DNA from: Limnochordaceae bacterium
GTDB taxonomy: Bacteria > Bacillota > Limnochordia > Limnochordales > Geochordaceae
Direction: 5' to 3'
NCBI GenBank assembly: GCA_014896295.1
Contig: JADBKR010000005.1
Span: 186,001-250,000 of the forward strand
DNA length: 64,000 nt
Shown here: positions 51,553 to 60,748 of the stretch, one piece after another
Position numbering within the stretch: the stretch's first letter is position 1
Layout of the letters: each line of letters opens with the position of its first letter
The notes under the pieces: model-generated
Told to the model about the DNA's origin: nothing
Seen by the model: only the letters and a program-made list of their open reading frames with translations
Databases searched by the model: none
Position numbers and translations under genes: made by a program

Positions 51553-52929
51553 TCATTCCGCCTCCGATGGGACGGGGCGCTCTTCGCCCGCGCCGCCCCG
51601 CCGGGCGACCCACCGGCGGTGGAGCTCCGCCTCGGCGCCCTGATCGGAGGGCCGGTAGAACCGCCGGCCCTGCAGGGCGGCAGGGAGGTAAGCCTGCTGG
51701 ACCCAGTGCCCGGGGAAGTCGTGGGGGTAGAGGTACCCTTTGCCGTGGCCCAGGGCGCCGCTGTCCCGGCTGGCATCCTTGAGGTGGTCGGGTACCTCGT
51801 GCTGCCCGGAGCGCTCCAGCTCCTCCAGCGCCGAGAAGTAGGCCCCGGCCGAGTTGCTCTTGGGGGCGAGCGCCAGGTAGATCGTCGCCAGCGCCAGGTG
51901 GTACTGGGCTTCGGGCAGGCCCACCCACTCGAGGGCGTGCGCGCAGGCTGACGTGACCACGATGGCCTGGGGGTCGGCCAGCCCGACGTCCTCGGCGGCC
52001 AGGATGAGCAGCCGCCGCATGATGAACCGGGGGTCCTCCCCCGAGCGCACCATCTTGGCGAGCCAGAACAACGCCGCGTCCACGTCGCTGCCCCGCACGG
52101 ACTTGATGAACGCGGAGATGGTGTCGTAGTGCTCGTCCCCCGAGCGGTCGTACCTCGGCGAACGCCTCTGCATGGCCTGGCGGGCGCTCTCCAGGTCGAT
52201 GACGGCGACCCGTGCGGCCAGAGCCGCCTCGGCGGCGAGCTCCAGCGCGTTGAGCGCACTGCGCGCGTCCCCTTCCGCCGCGCGCGCCAGATACTCGAGC
52301 GCCTCGGGAGCCGCACGCAGCGACAGGCTGCCGAGCCCTCGCTCCCGGTCGGCCAGGGCTCGTTCCAGGATCTGGCGAACGTGGCGCGGCTCGAGCGGCC
52401 GGAGCTGGAAGACGCGGGCCCGGGAGACGAGCGGGCCGACCACCTCGAAGAAGGGGTTTTCCGTCGTGGCGCCGATGAGGGTGACGGTGCCGTCCTCCAC
52501 GTGGGGCAGCAGGGCATCCTGCTGGGCCCGGTTGAAGCGGTGGATCTCGTCGACGAAGAGGATGGTCCTGCCGCCGCTGGCCCGCCGCCGCCGGGCCTCG
52601 GCCACCACCCTTCGGATGTCGGCCACCCCGGCCAGCACGGCGCTCAGCGTCTCGAAATGCGCCTGCGTGCGCTCCGCGATGATGGCCGCCAGGCTGGTCT
52701 TGCCGCTTCCCGGCGGCCCCCACAAGATGATGGACTGGAACAGCCGGTCGGCCTCGATGGCCCGCCGGAGGGGAGTACCCGGGCCGACGACCGCATCCTG
52801 CCCCACCAGCTCGTCGAGGCTGCGCGGGCGCATGCGCGCCGCCAGCGGCACCCGTCCTCCGGCAGGCGCCCCCCGCTCCTCGAACAGCGCCGGTTGCTCG
52901 TGTCCGCTTGCGTTCGCGGCGTCGACCAC
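51553..52929 (-). CDS. rarA: replication-associated recombination ATPase RarA/MgsA
   Basis: 458 residues. A short N-terminal segment is followed by an AAA+ core: LAARMRPRSLDELVGQDAVV, Walker A ILWGPPGSGKTSLAAIIA, Walker B TILFVDEIHRFNRAQQDALL, sensor 1 VTLIGATTENPFFEV, and ARAAEGDARSALNALELAAE. The C-terminal tetramer domain includes YDTISAFIKSVRGSDVDAAL and GYLYPHDFPGHWVQQAYLPA. It acts on stalled forks. The gene stands after 6S RNA, as the Bacillus yrvN gene does. Confidence 0.96.
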   Translation of the reverse strand: MVDAANASGHEQPALFEERGAPAGGRVPLAARMRPRSLDELVGQDAVVGPGTPLRRAIEADRLFQSIILWGPPGSGKTSLAAIIAERTQAHFETLSAVLAGVADIRRVVAEARRRRASGGRTILFVDEIHRFNRAQQDALLPHVEDGTVTLIGATTENPFFEVVGPLVSRARVFQLRPLEPRHVRQILERALADRERGLGSLSLRAAPEALEYLARAAEGDARSALNALELAAEAALAARVAVIDLESARQAMQRRSPRYDRSGDEHYDTISAFIKSVRGSDVDAALFWLAKMVRSGEDPRFIMRRLLILAAEDVGLADPQAIVVTSACAHALEWVGLPEAQYHLALATIYLALAPKSNSAGAYFSALEELERSGQHEVPDHLKDASRDSGALGHGKGYLYPHDFPGHWVQQAYLPAALQGRRFYRPSDQGAEAELHRRWVARRGGAGEERPVPSEAE

Positions 52930-52946
52930 CCTCGTACGGATACCAA

Positions 52947-53138
52947 GAGCCCCGCCGTGCCGCTGAGGCTACCCGTTGATGAACCCGGTGCTCAGGCAGG
53001 TGGGTGCCCTCCTGCGGACTCCCTGGGCTACTGTCCGTGCCAGCGGACAGCCTGCCCTACGCCCGCAGAGCCCGGACTCCCTTTGTGATGGTGTTGGCTC
53101 ATCACAATGGCAGCTTCACCGCGAACACAGCAGGGCTC
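52947..53138 (-). ncRNA. ssrS: 6S RNA (SsrS/BsrA type)
   Basis: The 307-base gap between rarA and aspS holds a structured RNA on the minus strand. Its ends pair: GAGCCCTGCTGTG (from 53138) with GCACGGCGGGGCTC (to 52947), interrupted only by G-U pairs. The 5' side continues TGTTCGCGG and the 3' side has GGGTTCATCAACGGGTAGCC then CAGCGGCACGG, closely similar to the conserved ends of 6S RNAs (UGUUCGC and GGGUUCAAGGGUUACAGCC). The length, about 192 nt, is normal. 6S RNA binds sigma-A RNA polymerase in stationary phase; Bacillus 6S-1 occurs in this same aspS-rarA gap. Confidence 0.88.
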
Positions 53139-53166
53139 GAAGACGCCCGTCGTTACGAGCCTCGAA

Positions 53167-53192
53167 GGGGCCGGCCCCTCCGGGCCGGCCCC
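53167..53192 (-). terminator. GC-rich hairpin after aspS
   Basis: An 11-pair perfect stem (GGGGCCGGCCC / GGGCCGGCCCC) with a four-base loop, 45 bases past the aspS stop and about 28 bases before the 6S RNA 5' end. TTCGAG follows on the minus strand, so a T-tract is lacking, but it likely ends aspS transcripts. Confidence 0.55.
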
Positions 53193-53236
53193 ATCATATC
53201 ACACGCTCGCACGGCCGGGCAACGGGCGCGCGCGGC

Positions 53237-55028
53237 TCACGGCACCGGCACCTGAGGCACCCGCAGATGCAGCTCCCGCAGCTGGCGCTCCGAGATGGGG
53301 GCGGGTGCCCCGGTCAGCGGGCAGGTCGCCTGGGCGGTCTTGGGAAAGGCGATGACGTCCCGGATGCTGGGGCGCCCGGCCATCATCATGACCAGCCGGT
53401 CGAGCCCGAGCGCGATGCCGCCGTGAGGAGGCGGCCCGTACTCGAACGCCTCCAGGAGGAAACCGAACTGGGCCGTGGCCTGTTCCCGGGAAAGCCCGAT
53501 GGCGGCAAACACCCGCTCCTGCACCTCCCGGTCGTGGATCCGGATGCTCCCGCCGCCGAGCTCCACCCCGTTGAGGACGAGGTCGTACGCCCGCGCCCGG
53601 ACCCGTGCCGGGTCGCTTTCGAGCAGGGGCAGGTCCTCCGGCCGGGGCGACGTGAAAGGATGGTGGCGGGCTTCCCAGCGTCGCTCCTGCGCGTTGTACT
53701 CGAGCAGCGGGAAGTCGACCACCCACAACAGCTCCCACCGGTCTTTCGCCACGAGGCCGTGCCGCTCGCCCAGCTCCAGGCGCAGGCGGCCCAGGGCGGC
53801 CAGCACCGTCTCCTCCTCGTCCGCCGCCAGCAAGAGCAGGCTCGCCTCCTGCTCCCGGGCCAGGGCGATCAGCATCGTCTTTTCGCTCTCCTGCAGGTGG
53901 CGGGCGATGGGGGACCGGAGCTCCGCCCCGTCCACCACGGCCCACGTCAGGCCCTGGAGCCCGAGGCGCGGTGCCTCGTCCACGAGCTGGTCGAGCTCGC
54001 TGCGGGAAGGGCGTACCGGCATCGCCAGCGCCTTGACCCGCCGGCCGGCTGCGAGCGCCTCGGCGAAGATGCGGTAACCGCTTCCCCTCAGCTTTTCGCT
54101 CACGTCGAGGATCCGGCCCGGTATCCGCAAGGTCCGGCTTGTCCGATCCGAAGCGCCCCATCGCCTCCGAAAAGGGGAGGCGTGGCAGGGGAAGCCGGAC
54201 CTCGACGCCGAGGATCTCGTAAAACAGCTCCGCCATGAGGCCTTCGGTCAGGGAGAGGACGTCCTCCTCGTCGGCGAACGACATCTCCACGTCGAGCTGC
54301 GTGAACTCGGGCTGCCGGTCGGCCCGCAGGTCCTCGTCGCGGAAACACCGGGCGATCTGGTAGTAACGCTCGACGCCGGAGACCATCAACAGCTGCTTGA
54401 ACAGCTGCGGTGACTGGGGCAGGGCGTAGAAGTGCCCCGGGTGCACCCGGGAAGGTACCACGTAGTCGCGCGCGCCTTCCGGGGTCGACCGGGTCAGCAT
54501 GGGCGTCTCAATCTCGAGAAAGCCGAGGCGGTCCATGTACCGCCGGATCCGGTCGTTGACCCGGTGGCGCAGCTTCAGGACCTCCAGCATGCCGGGCCGG
54601 CGCAGGTCGAGGTACCGGTAGCGCAGGCGCAGGGCCTCGTCCACCTCGGTCCAGTGGTCGACGGGAAACGGCGGCGTCGCCGACGCGCTGTAGCGCCGGA
54701 GCTCGCTCGCCACCACCTCGACCGCACCGGTGACGAGCTGCGGGTTTTCCATGCCGGGCAGCCTCCGACGCACCCGGCCGGCCACGCCGATGCAGTCCTC
54801 CGGCCGCAGCCGCTCTGCCAGCTGGAAGACCTCCTGGCCCGCTTCGGGCGTGACGACCACCTGGACGACCCCGCTGCGATCTCTCAGGTCGATGAAGATG
54901 AGCCCCCCGTGGTCACGCCTGCGCAACACCCAGCCGTCCAGGCGCACGTCCTGGCCGGCGTGCTCTTCCCGTAGCGTCCCTGCCTCGTGCGTACGCTTCA
55001 ACAGCTGGCCAAACGTAGTGCCGCTCAT
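53237..55028 (-). CDS. aspS: aspartyl-tRNA synthetase, one apparent frameshift
   Basis: About 597 residues, bacterial type. The anticodon-binding OB-fold ([32 protein letters not shown]) comes first. Motif 2 is [20 protein letters not shown] followed by [10 protein letters not shown]. Near 54130 (about residue 299) one extra base breaks the frame: [10 protein letters not shown] should continue [13 protein letters not shown] in the next frame, followed by the GAD domain and [26 protein letters not shown], and motif 3 [16 protein letters not shown]. The span is 1792 bases, one over a multiple of three. Essential gene, so assembly error is likely. hisS lies 78 bases upstream. Confidence 0.96.
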
Positions 55029-55106
55029 GATCGCTCTCTTTCTCCCTACGCCTGCCCTGGCCGTCCTATCGTGCCCGTTGCTGCTCCCGCGAGGCCGGCG
55101 CTCCCT

Positions 55107-56390
55107 CTAGGCCAGCCACCGGCCCACCAACGCCACGACTTGCGCGTCGTCTGCCCGCTGCTGCTCGCCCCGCGCCAGGTGCCGCACCACCATCGGGTCG
55201 CCGGGCTCGCTCGTCTCCTCCTCTCCGACGATGACCGCGACCCGGGCTCCGGCCCGGTCCGCCCAGCGCAGCTGCGCCCTGAGGCTCCGCCCCTCGTAGT
55301 CGGTCTCCACCCGCCACCCCTGCTCGCGCAGCCGCCGGGTGACGAGCAGCGCCTCCCGGCGCCGGGCAGGGGCTGCGCTTGCCACGTAGACGTCGATCCA
55401 TCCGGCGCGGCCGTCCTCGAGCCCGCCCGCTTTGCCGGCGGAGGAGGCCGCGAGCATCGCCCGCTCCATCCCGGAGGCAAACCCGACGCCGGGAGTGGGC
55501 GGCCCGCCCAGGCTCTCCACCAGACCATCGTAGCGACCCCCGCCGGCCAGGGCGTTTTGGGCGCCCAGCTGGTCCGAGAGCACCTCGAAGACGGTGCGGG
55601 TGTAGTAGTCGAAGCCGCGAACCAGGCGGGGATCGAGAGTATACGAGACTCCCAGGGCCCCCAGGTGGCCCTGCAGCGTCTCGAAGTGCACGCGGCAGTC
55701 GTCGCACAGGTAGTCGAACGAGCGCGGCGCCGCCTCGGTGACCGCCCTGCACGTGGGCACCTTGCAGTCGAGCACCCGCAACGGGCTTCGCTCGAGCCGG
55801 CGCTGGCAGCTTTCGCACAGTTGCGCCGCCCGGGGCCGCAGGTACTCCAGCAGGCGTTCCCGGTAAACCGGACGGCAGCGCGGGCAACCGATGCTGTTGA
55901 GGTGCACGGAAAAGCCGGACAGCCCCAGCCTGCGGAACAGCTCGATGGGCAGCAGGATCGCCTCGGCGTCGAGAGCCGGATCGTTGGAACCGAGCGCCTC
56001 GGCGCCGATCTGGTAGTGTTGACGCAATCGGCCGGCCTGCGGGCGCTCGTAGCGGAACATGGGCCCGATGTAAAACAGCTTCACCGGCTGCGGCCACAGT
56101 TTCATGCCGTGCTCGATGTAGGCCCGGGCCACCGGCGCCGTCCCCTCCGGCCGCAACGTGATGCTGCGGCCGGAACGGTCGGCGAAGGTGTACATCTCCT
56201 TTTCGACCACGTCGGTCGCCTCGCCCGCCCCGCGGACGAACAGCTCCGTGTGCTCGAAGACGGGCGTCCGGATCTCCCGATAGCCGTAAGAGGCCATCAC
56301 CTCACGGGTGACGGCCTCCAGGCGGCTCCATTGCTCCGAACGGCCCGGCAACACGTCCTCCGTGCCCCGAGGTGCCTTGACCGTTGCCAT
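55107..56390 (-). CDS. hisS: histidyl-tRNA synthetase
   Basis: 427 residues. KAPRGTEDVLPGRSEQWSRL, YGYREIRTPVFEHTELFVRG, ITLRPEGTAPVARAYIEHGM and IGPMFRYERPQAGRLRQHYQ contain class II motifs 1 and 2. A cysteine-rich insert (GCPRCRPVYRERLL, CESCQRRLER, CKVPTC, CDDC) may bind zinc. GFDYYTRTVFEVLSDQLGAQ is the histidine A motif, followed by the C-terminal anticodon domain. It lies 12 bases after the PpiC-TPR protein and upstream of aspS; the hisS-aspS pair is conserved. Confidence 0.97.
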   Translation of the reverse strand: MATVKAPRGTEDVLPGRSEQWSRLEAVTREVMASYGYREIRTPVFEHTELFVRGAGEATDVVEKEMYTFADRSGRSITLRPEGTAPVARAYIEHGMKLWPQPVKLFYIGPMFRYERPQAGRLRQHYQIGAEALGSNDPALDAEAILLPIELFRRLGLSGFSVHLNSIGCPRCRPVYRERLLEYLRPRAAQLCESCQRRLERSPLRVLDCKVPTCRAVTEAAPRSFDYLCDDCRVHFETLQGHLGALGVSYTLDPRLVRGFDYYTRTVFEVLSDQLGAQNALAGGGRYDGLVESLGGPPTPGVGFASGMERAMLAASSAGKAGGLEDGRAGWIDVYVASAAPARRREALLVTRRLREQGWRVETDYEGRSLRAQLRWADRAGARVAVIVGEEETSEPGDPMVVRHLARGEQQRADDAQVVALVGRWLA

Positions 56391-56402
56391 GCCTCGTAAC
56401 TC

Positions 56403-57941
56403 CTACGGGTTGGTCTTGGGCTGCGCCGGTTGCGCGGGCGTCGCTTGCGACGGCTGCGACGGCGCCGGCTGCTGCTGCGCTTGCGGCTGTGGGGGCGCAG
56501 AGCTCTGCGACTGCTTTTGCTGCTGCTCCTGCAGCCGCTTCATGAACTCCTCCTGCGCCCTTTGCTGCTCCTCCATGACCTTCTGGATCTTCTCCAGCTC
56601 CTGCTCCTCCCGGGCCGCGTCGTCCTTGAGGCCCAGGCTGCTGAACATCATGTACAGCGTCAGGTGCATCTGCAGGTCCATGGGAGACAGCTCCGACGCC
56701 TTGCGGAAAGCGGCTGCCGCCTTGGCCTTGTCGCCCTTCTGCTGGTAGGCGTTGCCCAGGGCCAGCTGCAGCACCGGGTCGCTCGGAGCGAGCTCGGTCG
56801 CCTTCTGAAAGGCCGCGACCGCCTCGTCCACCTTCTTGAGCCCCATCAGGGTGGCGCCGATGCCGTACTGCACGTACGCGTCGTCCGGCGTCTTCTCGGC
56901 CGCCTGGCGATAGAGCGCCAGCGCCTGCTCGGCGTCCCCGCGGGCCAACGCCTCCCGGGCGGCCAGCTGCGGATCGAGGATCGAGACCGAGGCCTGCCGC
57001 CGCAGATCGGCGAACCACTTGGCAAACGCCTCGTTGGCCTTCTCCTGGCGGAGCTGGTCGACGAGCTGCGGCTTCTCTTTCTCGAACTCCGGCCCCCTGG
57101 CCTCCTTGCGGTCGAGTACCTGCACGATGTGGTAGCCGAGATCGCTCTTCACCGGCTGGGAGAAGGCGCCCTTGGCCAGCTGGAACGCCACGGCCTCCAC
57201 CGGCGCCGGCAGCGCCCCCCGGCCCAGCATGCCCAAATCGCCGCCCTTCGCCTTGGTCGCCTCGTCGTCCGAGTACTTCTTGGCAAGGGCAGCGAAGTCG
57301 GCCCCGGCCTTCAGATCCCGCTGCACCTGCTCGGCGCGCCGTTTCGCCTCCGCCCATCCGGCGTCGTCGGCCTTGGCGGGGCGGAAGAGGATCTGGCGGA
57401 CGTGAACTTGCTCGTAAGCCCGGGCCACCTCCTGGTCGCTGACCTGGATCCCGGAGGCGAGCTTCTCCTGGAGCTTCTCCGCCATGAGCCCGTCCTCGAT
57501 GGCCTTGCGCAGGTCTTGCTCCGTCATGTTGCGCAGCTGCAGCTGCCGCCTGAACTCCGCCTCCGAGGGGAAGCCGTCTCGCACCTGGTTGAAGCGCGTG
57601 TCCACGTCCTTGCGGTTGACCCTGATGCCCTCGTCGCGGGCGGCCTGCACCAGCAGCCTCATGTTGATGAGCTGGCTGAGGGCCTGGTACTTGATCTCCT
57701 CGATGTCGGTCGGCCGGACGGTGCCACGGCTCTGCTCGTAGGCGCGCAGCTGGTCCAGGTAGGTTCGCTGGAAGGACGCCAGGTCGATGGACTGCCCGTT
57801 GACGTTGGCGATGGCCGCCTGGGCGCTCTGTTCTCCGCGGAAGAAGAACGGCACCCCGACGTACAGCAAGGTCACGGCGAAGGCCACCGCCACCACGACG
57901 ATGATCCATTTCATCTGCGAACGCATGCGTTCAAACAGCAT
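56403..57941 (-). CDS. SurA/PpiC-type peptidyl-prolyl isomerase fused to TPR repeats
   Basis: 512 residues. An N-terminal membrane anchor (WIIVVVAVAFAVTLLYVGVP, about 12-31) is followed by a SurA-like chaperone domain (NVNGQSIDLASFQRTYLDQL), a parvulin domain (VRQILFRPAKADDAGWAEAK, FAALAKKYSDDEATKAKGGD, LGYHIVQVLDRKEA, about 180-300) and three TPR units (LARGDAEQALALYRQAAEKT, YGIGATLMGLKKVDEAVAAF, ALGNAYQQKGDKAKAAAAFR). The last 60 residues are Gln/Pro/Ala low complexity. It likely aids folding outside the membrane. The combination with TPR is uncommon; clients unknown. Confidence 0.85.
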   Translation of the reverse strand: MLFERMRSQMKWIIVVVAVAFAVTLLYVGVPFFFRGEQSAQAAIANVNGQSIDLASFQRTYLDQLRAYEQSRGTVRPTDIEEIKYQALSQLINMRLLVQAARDEGIRVNRKDVDTRFNQVRDGFPSEAEFRRQLQLRNMTEQDLRKAIEDGLMAEKLQEKLASGIQVSDQEVARAYEQVHVRQILFRPAKADDAGWAEAKRRAEQVQRDLKAGADFAALAKKYSDDEATKAKGGDLGMLGRGALPAPVEAVAFQLAKGAFSQPVKSDLGYHIVQVLDRKEARGPEFEKEKPQLVDQLRQEKANEAFAKWFADLRRQASVSILDPQLAAREALARGDAEQALALYRQAAEKTPDDAYVQYGIGATLMGLKKVDEAVAAFQKATELAPSDPVLQLALGNAYQQKGDKAKAAAAFRKASELSPMDLQMHLTLYMMFSSLGLKDDAAREEQELEKIQKVMEEQQRAQEEFMKRLQEQQQKQSQSSAPPQPQAQQQPAPSQPSQATPAQPAQPKTNP

Positions 57942-57985
57942 CGCCCAAATGCGCCACCCCTCTACCCACCGCGACGCGCGCCATT

Positions 57986-58480
57986 TTACCGCCCCTTCGA
58001 CGGCCCGTCCAGTTGCGCCCCGGCCGTCACCGCTTTGGGCGGCGTCTCCACGACCAGCGTCACGGGGCCGTCGTTGACCAGCATCACCTGCATGGAGGCG
58101 CCAAAGCTTCCCGTCGCGACCGGGATCCCCCGGCGCCTGACCGCCTCTTCCAGCTGCTCCATCACCCGGCGCGCCTGCTCGCGCGCAGCGGCGCGGTCGA
58201 AACTCGGCCGGCGCCCCTTACGGCACTCCCCTGCCACGGTGAAGTTGGAGACGAGGAGGATGGAACCGCCGGCCTCCTGCACCGACCGGTTGAGACGGCC
58301 CTGATCGTCCTCGAAGATCCGCAAGCCCGCCAGCTTCTCCGCCATCCACTCCACGTCCGGCCGGGCATCGCCGTGCTCCACGCCGACGAGGGCCACCACC
58401 CCCGGCCCCGTCGAGGCGACCACGCTGCCGTCCTCGAGCGTGACGCGCGCCTCTTTCACCCGCTGGACCACGACGCGCAC
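57986..58480 (-). CDS. dtd: D-aminoacyl-tRNA deacylase
   Basis: 164 residues. RVVVQRVKEARVTLEDGSVV, GPGVVALVGVEHGD, AGECRKGRRPSFDRAAAREQ and QVMLVNDGPVTLVVE (Gly-Pro chiral-proofreading motif) match DTD. The usual SQFT block reads SNFT (ILLVSNFTVAGECRKG), a Gln to Asn change at a conserved active-site position. It removes D-amino acids from tRNA. Only 6 bases after relA, the usual apt-relA-dtd order. A basic C-terminus extends about 15 residues. Confidence 0.94.
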   Translation of the reverse strand: MRVVVQRVKEARVTLEDGSVVASTGPGVVALVGVEHGDARPDVEWMAEKLAGLRIFEDDQGRLNRSVQEAGGSILLVSNFTVAGECRKGRRPSFDRAAAREQARRVMEQLEEAVRRRGIPVATGSFGASMQVMLVNDGPVTLVVETPPKAVTAGAQLDGPSKGR

Positions 58481-58486
58481 GAAACG

Positions 58487-60721
58487 CTAGACCTCCGGGG
58501 CGTGCCGCACGCGGCCCGGAGCCGCGGGAGAGGCCGGCGAGCTGGCCTGCGCCCGGCGAACGTCGATGACGCCCTCGACCTGCCGGAGGCGGCGCATGAG
58601 ATCGGCGAGGTGAGGCATCCCGTCGATGTCCACCACGACGTGGATGATGGCCAGGCGATGGCGGGTCGTGCGGGTCTGGACGGCTTCGATGTTGGTCTTA
58701 CCGTCCGAGATGGCGTTGATGATGTTGGAGAGCAGGTTGACGCGGTCGTGCGCCTCGATTTGCAGGTCGACCGGGTAGAGCACGCCGGCCACGCTGCGCC
58801 AGCGCACCTGGACCTGCCGGTCGGGCTCCACCAGCATCTGCTGCAGGTTGGGGCAATCGGCCCGATGTACGGAGATGCCCCGCCCCCGGGTGATGTAACC
58901 GACGATGGCGTCGCCCGGCACGGGCGAGCAGCACTTGGAAAAGCGCACCAGGAGGTTGTCCGCCCCCTCCACCACGATGCTGCTGCCCGCGTCGGTATCG
59001 CCGCGGCCGGGGCGTACCGGGGTCTCCTGCCGCCGGTGCACGTGCTCGGCCAACTCTTCCTTGCCCACCAGGCGCGCCAGCGCCTGCGCGGCCGAGATCC
59101 GCCCGAACCCGATGGCCGAGTACAGGTCCTCCACCGAGGCGAGCCCGTACCGCCGGCTCAACTGGGCCAGCGCGTCCTCCTTCGCCGCCTCGGCCAGGTC
59201 GATGCCCAACCTCCGGGCCTCGCGCTCCAGCATCTCCCGGCCGTGGGCCAGGCTCTGCTCGCGCCGGGCCTCCTTCAGGTAGCTGCGGATCTTGCTCCGG
59301 GCCTTCGACGTCTTGACGAAGTTGAGCCAGTCCTGGCTCGGCTGCGCGTGCTTGCCGGTGACGATCTCCACGATCTCGCCGTTGCGCAACCGGTAGTGCA
59401 AGGGCACGAGCCGCCCGTTGACCTTGGCGCCCGCGCAGCGCAGGCCGATGTCCGTGTGGACCGAGAAGGCGAAGTCGACCGGCGTGGAGCCCGCCGGGAG
59501 GTTCTTGACGTCCCCCTTCGGCGTGAAGACGAAGACCTCGTCCTCGAAGAGGTCGATCTTGAGGGTCTCCATGAACTCGTGCGGGTCTTTCATCTCCCGC
59601 AGCCATTCCATCACCTGGCGCAACCAGGCCACCTTGGCGTCGAACGCGCTCGCCGTCCGCTTCTCCTTGTACAGCCAGTGGGCGGCGATGCCACGCTCGG
59701 CCACCTCGTGCATCTCCTGGGTGCGGATCTGCACCTCCAGGGGCTCGCCCCGGGGCCCGATGACCGTGGTGTGGAGCGACTGGTACAGATTGGACTTGGG
59801 CATGGCCACGAAGTCCTTGAAGCGGCCCGGTATCGGCTTCCAGAGGCTGTGCACCATGCCCAGCACGGCGTAGCAGTCCTTGACGTCGCCCACGATGACC
59901 CGCACGGCCATGAGGTCGTAGATCTCGTCCAACGAGCGGCCCTGGGTGCGCATCTTCTGGTAAATGGAGTAGAAGTGCTTGGGGCGCCCCTGCACCCGCC
60001 CGGCGATCCCCATCTCCGCCAGCTTGCGGCGCAGGATCTCCATGACCTCTTCGAGCTCGCCCTCGCGCTCGGTGCGCTTCTTGGCCACGGCCTGCACCAG
60101 CTGGTAGTAGGCCGTAGGGTCCAGGTAGCGCAGGGCGAGGTCTTCCATCTCCCACTTGAGCTGCCAGATCCCGAGGCGGTGAGCGAGCGGCGCGTAGATC
60201 TCGAGCGTCTCGCGGGCCACCTTGCGCTGGCGCTCGGGCGGCAGGTGGCGAAGGGTCCGCATGTTGTGCAGGCGGTCGGCCAGTTTGATCAGCACCACGC
60301 GCAGGTCCTCGGCCATGGCCAGGAACATCTTGCGCAGGTTCTCCGCCTGCTGGGCCTCCCGGGACTGGAACGGGATCTTGCTCAGCTTGGTGACCCCGTC
60401 GACCAGCCGGGCGATCTCCGGGCCGAAGTGCTCCGTGAGCTCCTCCACCGTCACCGGGGTATCCTCGAGCACGTCGTGGAGCAGCCCCGCCGCGATGGTC
60501 GCCACGTCCACCTGGAGCTCCGCCAGGATCCGCGCGACTTCCACGGGGTGCTGGAAGTAGGATTCGCCGGAGTCTCGTACCTGGCCGGCGTGCGCCTGGC
60601 GCGCGAACGTGTAGGCGCGCGCCAATAGCTCCGTGTCCACCGTTGGATTGTAGGCACGGATCCGATCGATGAGCGCCTCCAGGGGCGCATCCAGCGTAGT
60701 GGCGGCCGTCGCCTGATTCAT
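58487..60721 (-). CDS. relA: bifunctional (p)ppGpp synthetase/hydrolase RelA/SpoT
   Basis: 744 residues. HD hydrolase domain (YFQHPVEVARILAELQVDVA, AAGLLHDVLEDTPVT, DRLHNMRTLRHLPPER), synthetase domain (GRPKHFYSIYQKMRTQGRSL, YDLMAVRVIVGDVKDCYAVL, GRFKDFVAMPKSNLYQSLHT), then TGS (DEVFVFTPKGDVKNLPAGST), a helical/zinc-finger region (CCSPVPGDAIVGYITRGRGI) and ACT (VNLLSNIINAISDGKTNIEA). The RFKD sequence fits the bifunctional class. It makes and degrades the stringent alarmone. Co-transcribed with apt upstream and dtd downstream. Confidence 0.97.
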   Translation of the reverse strand: MNQATAATTLDAPLEALIDRIRAYNPTVDTELLARAYTFARQAHAGQVRDSGESYFQHPVEVARILAELQVDVATIAAGLLHDVLEDTPVTVEELTEHFGPEIARLVDGVTKLSKIPFQSREAQQAENLRKMFLAMAEDLRVVLIKLADRLHNMRTLRHLPPERQRKVARETLEIYAPLAHRLGIWQLKWEMEDLALRYLDPTAYYQLVQAVAKKRTEREGELEEVMEILRRKLAEMGIAGRVQGRPKHFYSIYQKMRTQGRSLDEIYDLMAVRVIVGDVKDCYAVLGMVHSLWKPIPGRFKDFVAMPKSNLYQSLHTTVIGPRGEPLEVQIRTQEMHEVAERGIAAHWLYKEKRTASAFDAKVAWLRQVMEWLREMKDPHEFMETLKIDLFEDEVFVFTPKGDVKNLPAGSTPVDFAFSVHTDIGLRCAGAKVNGRLVPLHYRLRNGEIVEIVTGKHAQPSQDWLNFVKTSKARSKIRSYLKEARREQSLAHGREMLEREARRLGIDLAEAAKEDALAQLSRRYGLASVEDLYSAIGFGRISAAQALARLVGKEELAEHVHRRQETPVRPGRGDTDAGSSIVVEGADNLLVRFSKCCSPVPGDAIVGYITRGRGISVHRADCPNLQQMLVEPDRQVQVRWRSVAGVLYPVDLQIEAHDRVNLLSNIINAISDGKTNIEAVQTRTTRHRLAIIHVVVDIDGMPHLADLMRRLRQVEGVIDVRRAQASSPASPAAPGRVRHAPEV

Positions 60722-60748
60722 CCCGACCCGCAGCCAGCCCGGTCCCCC

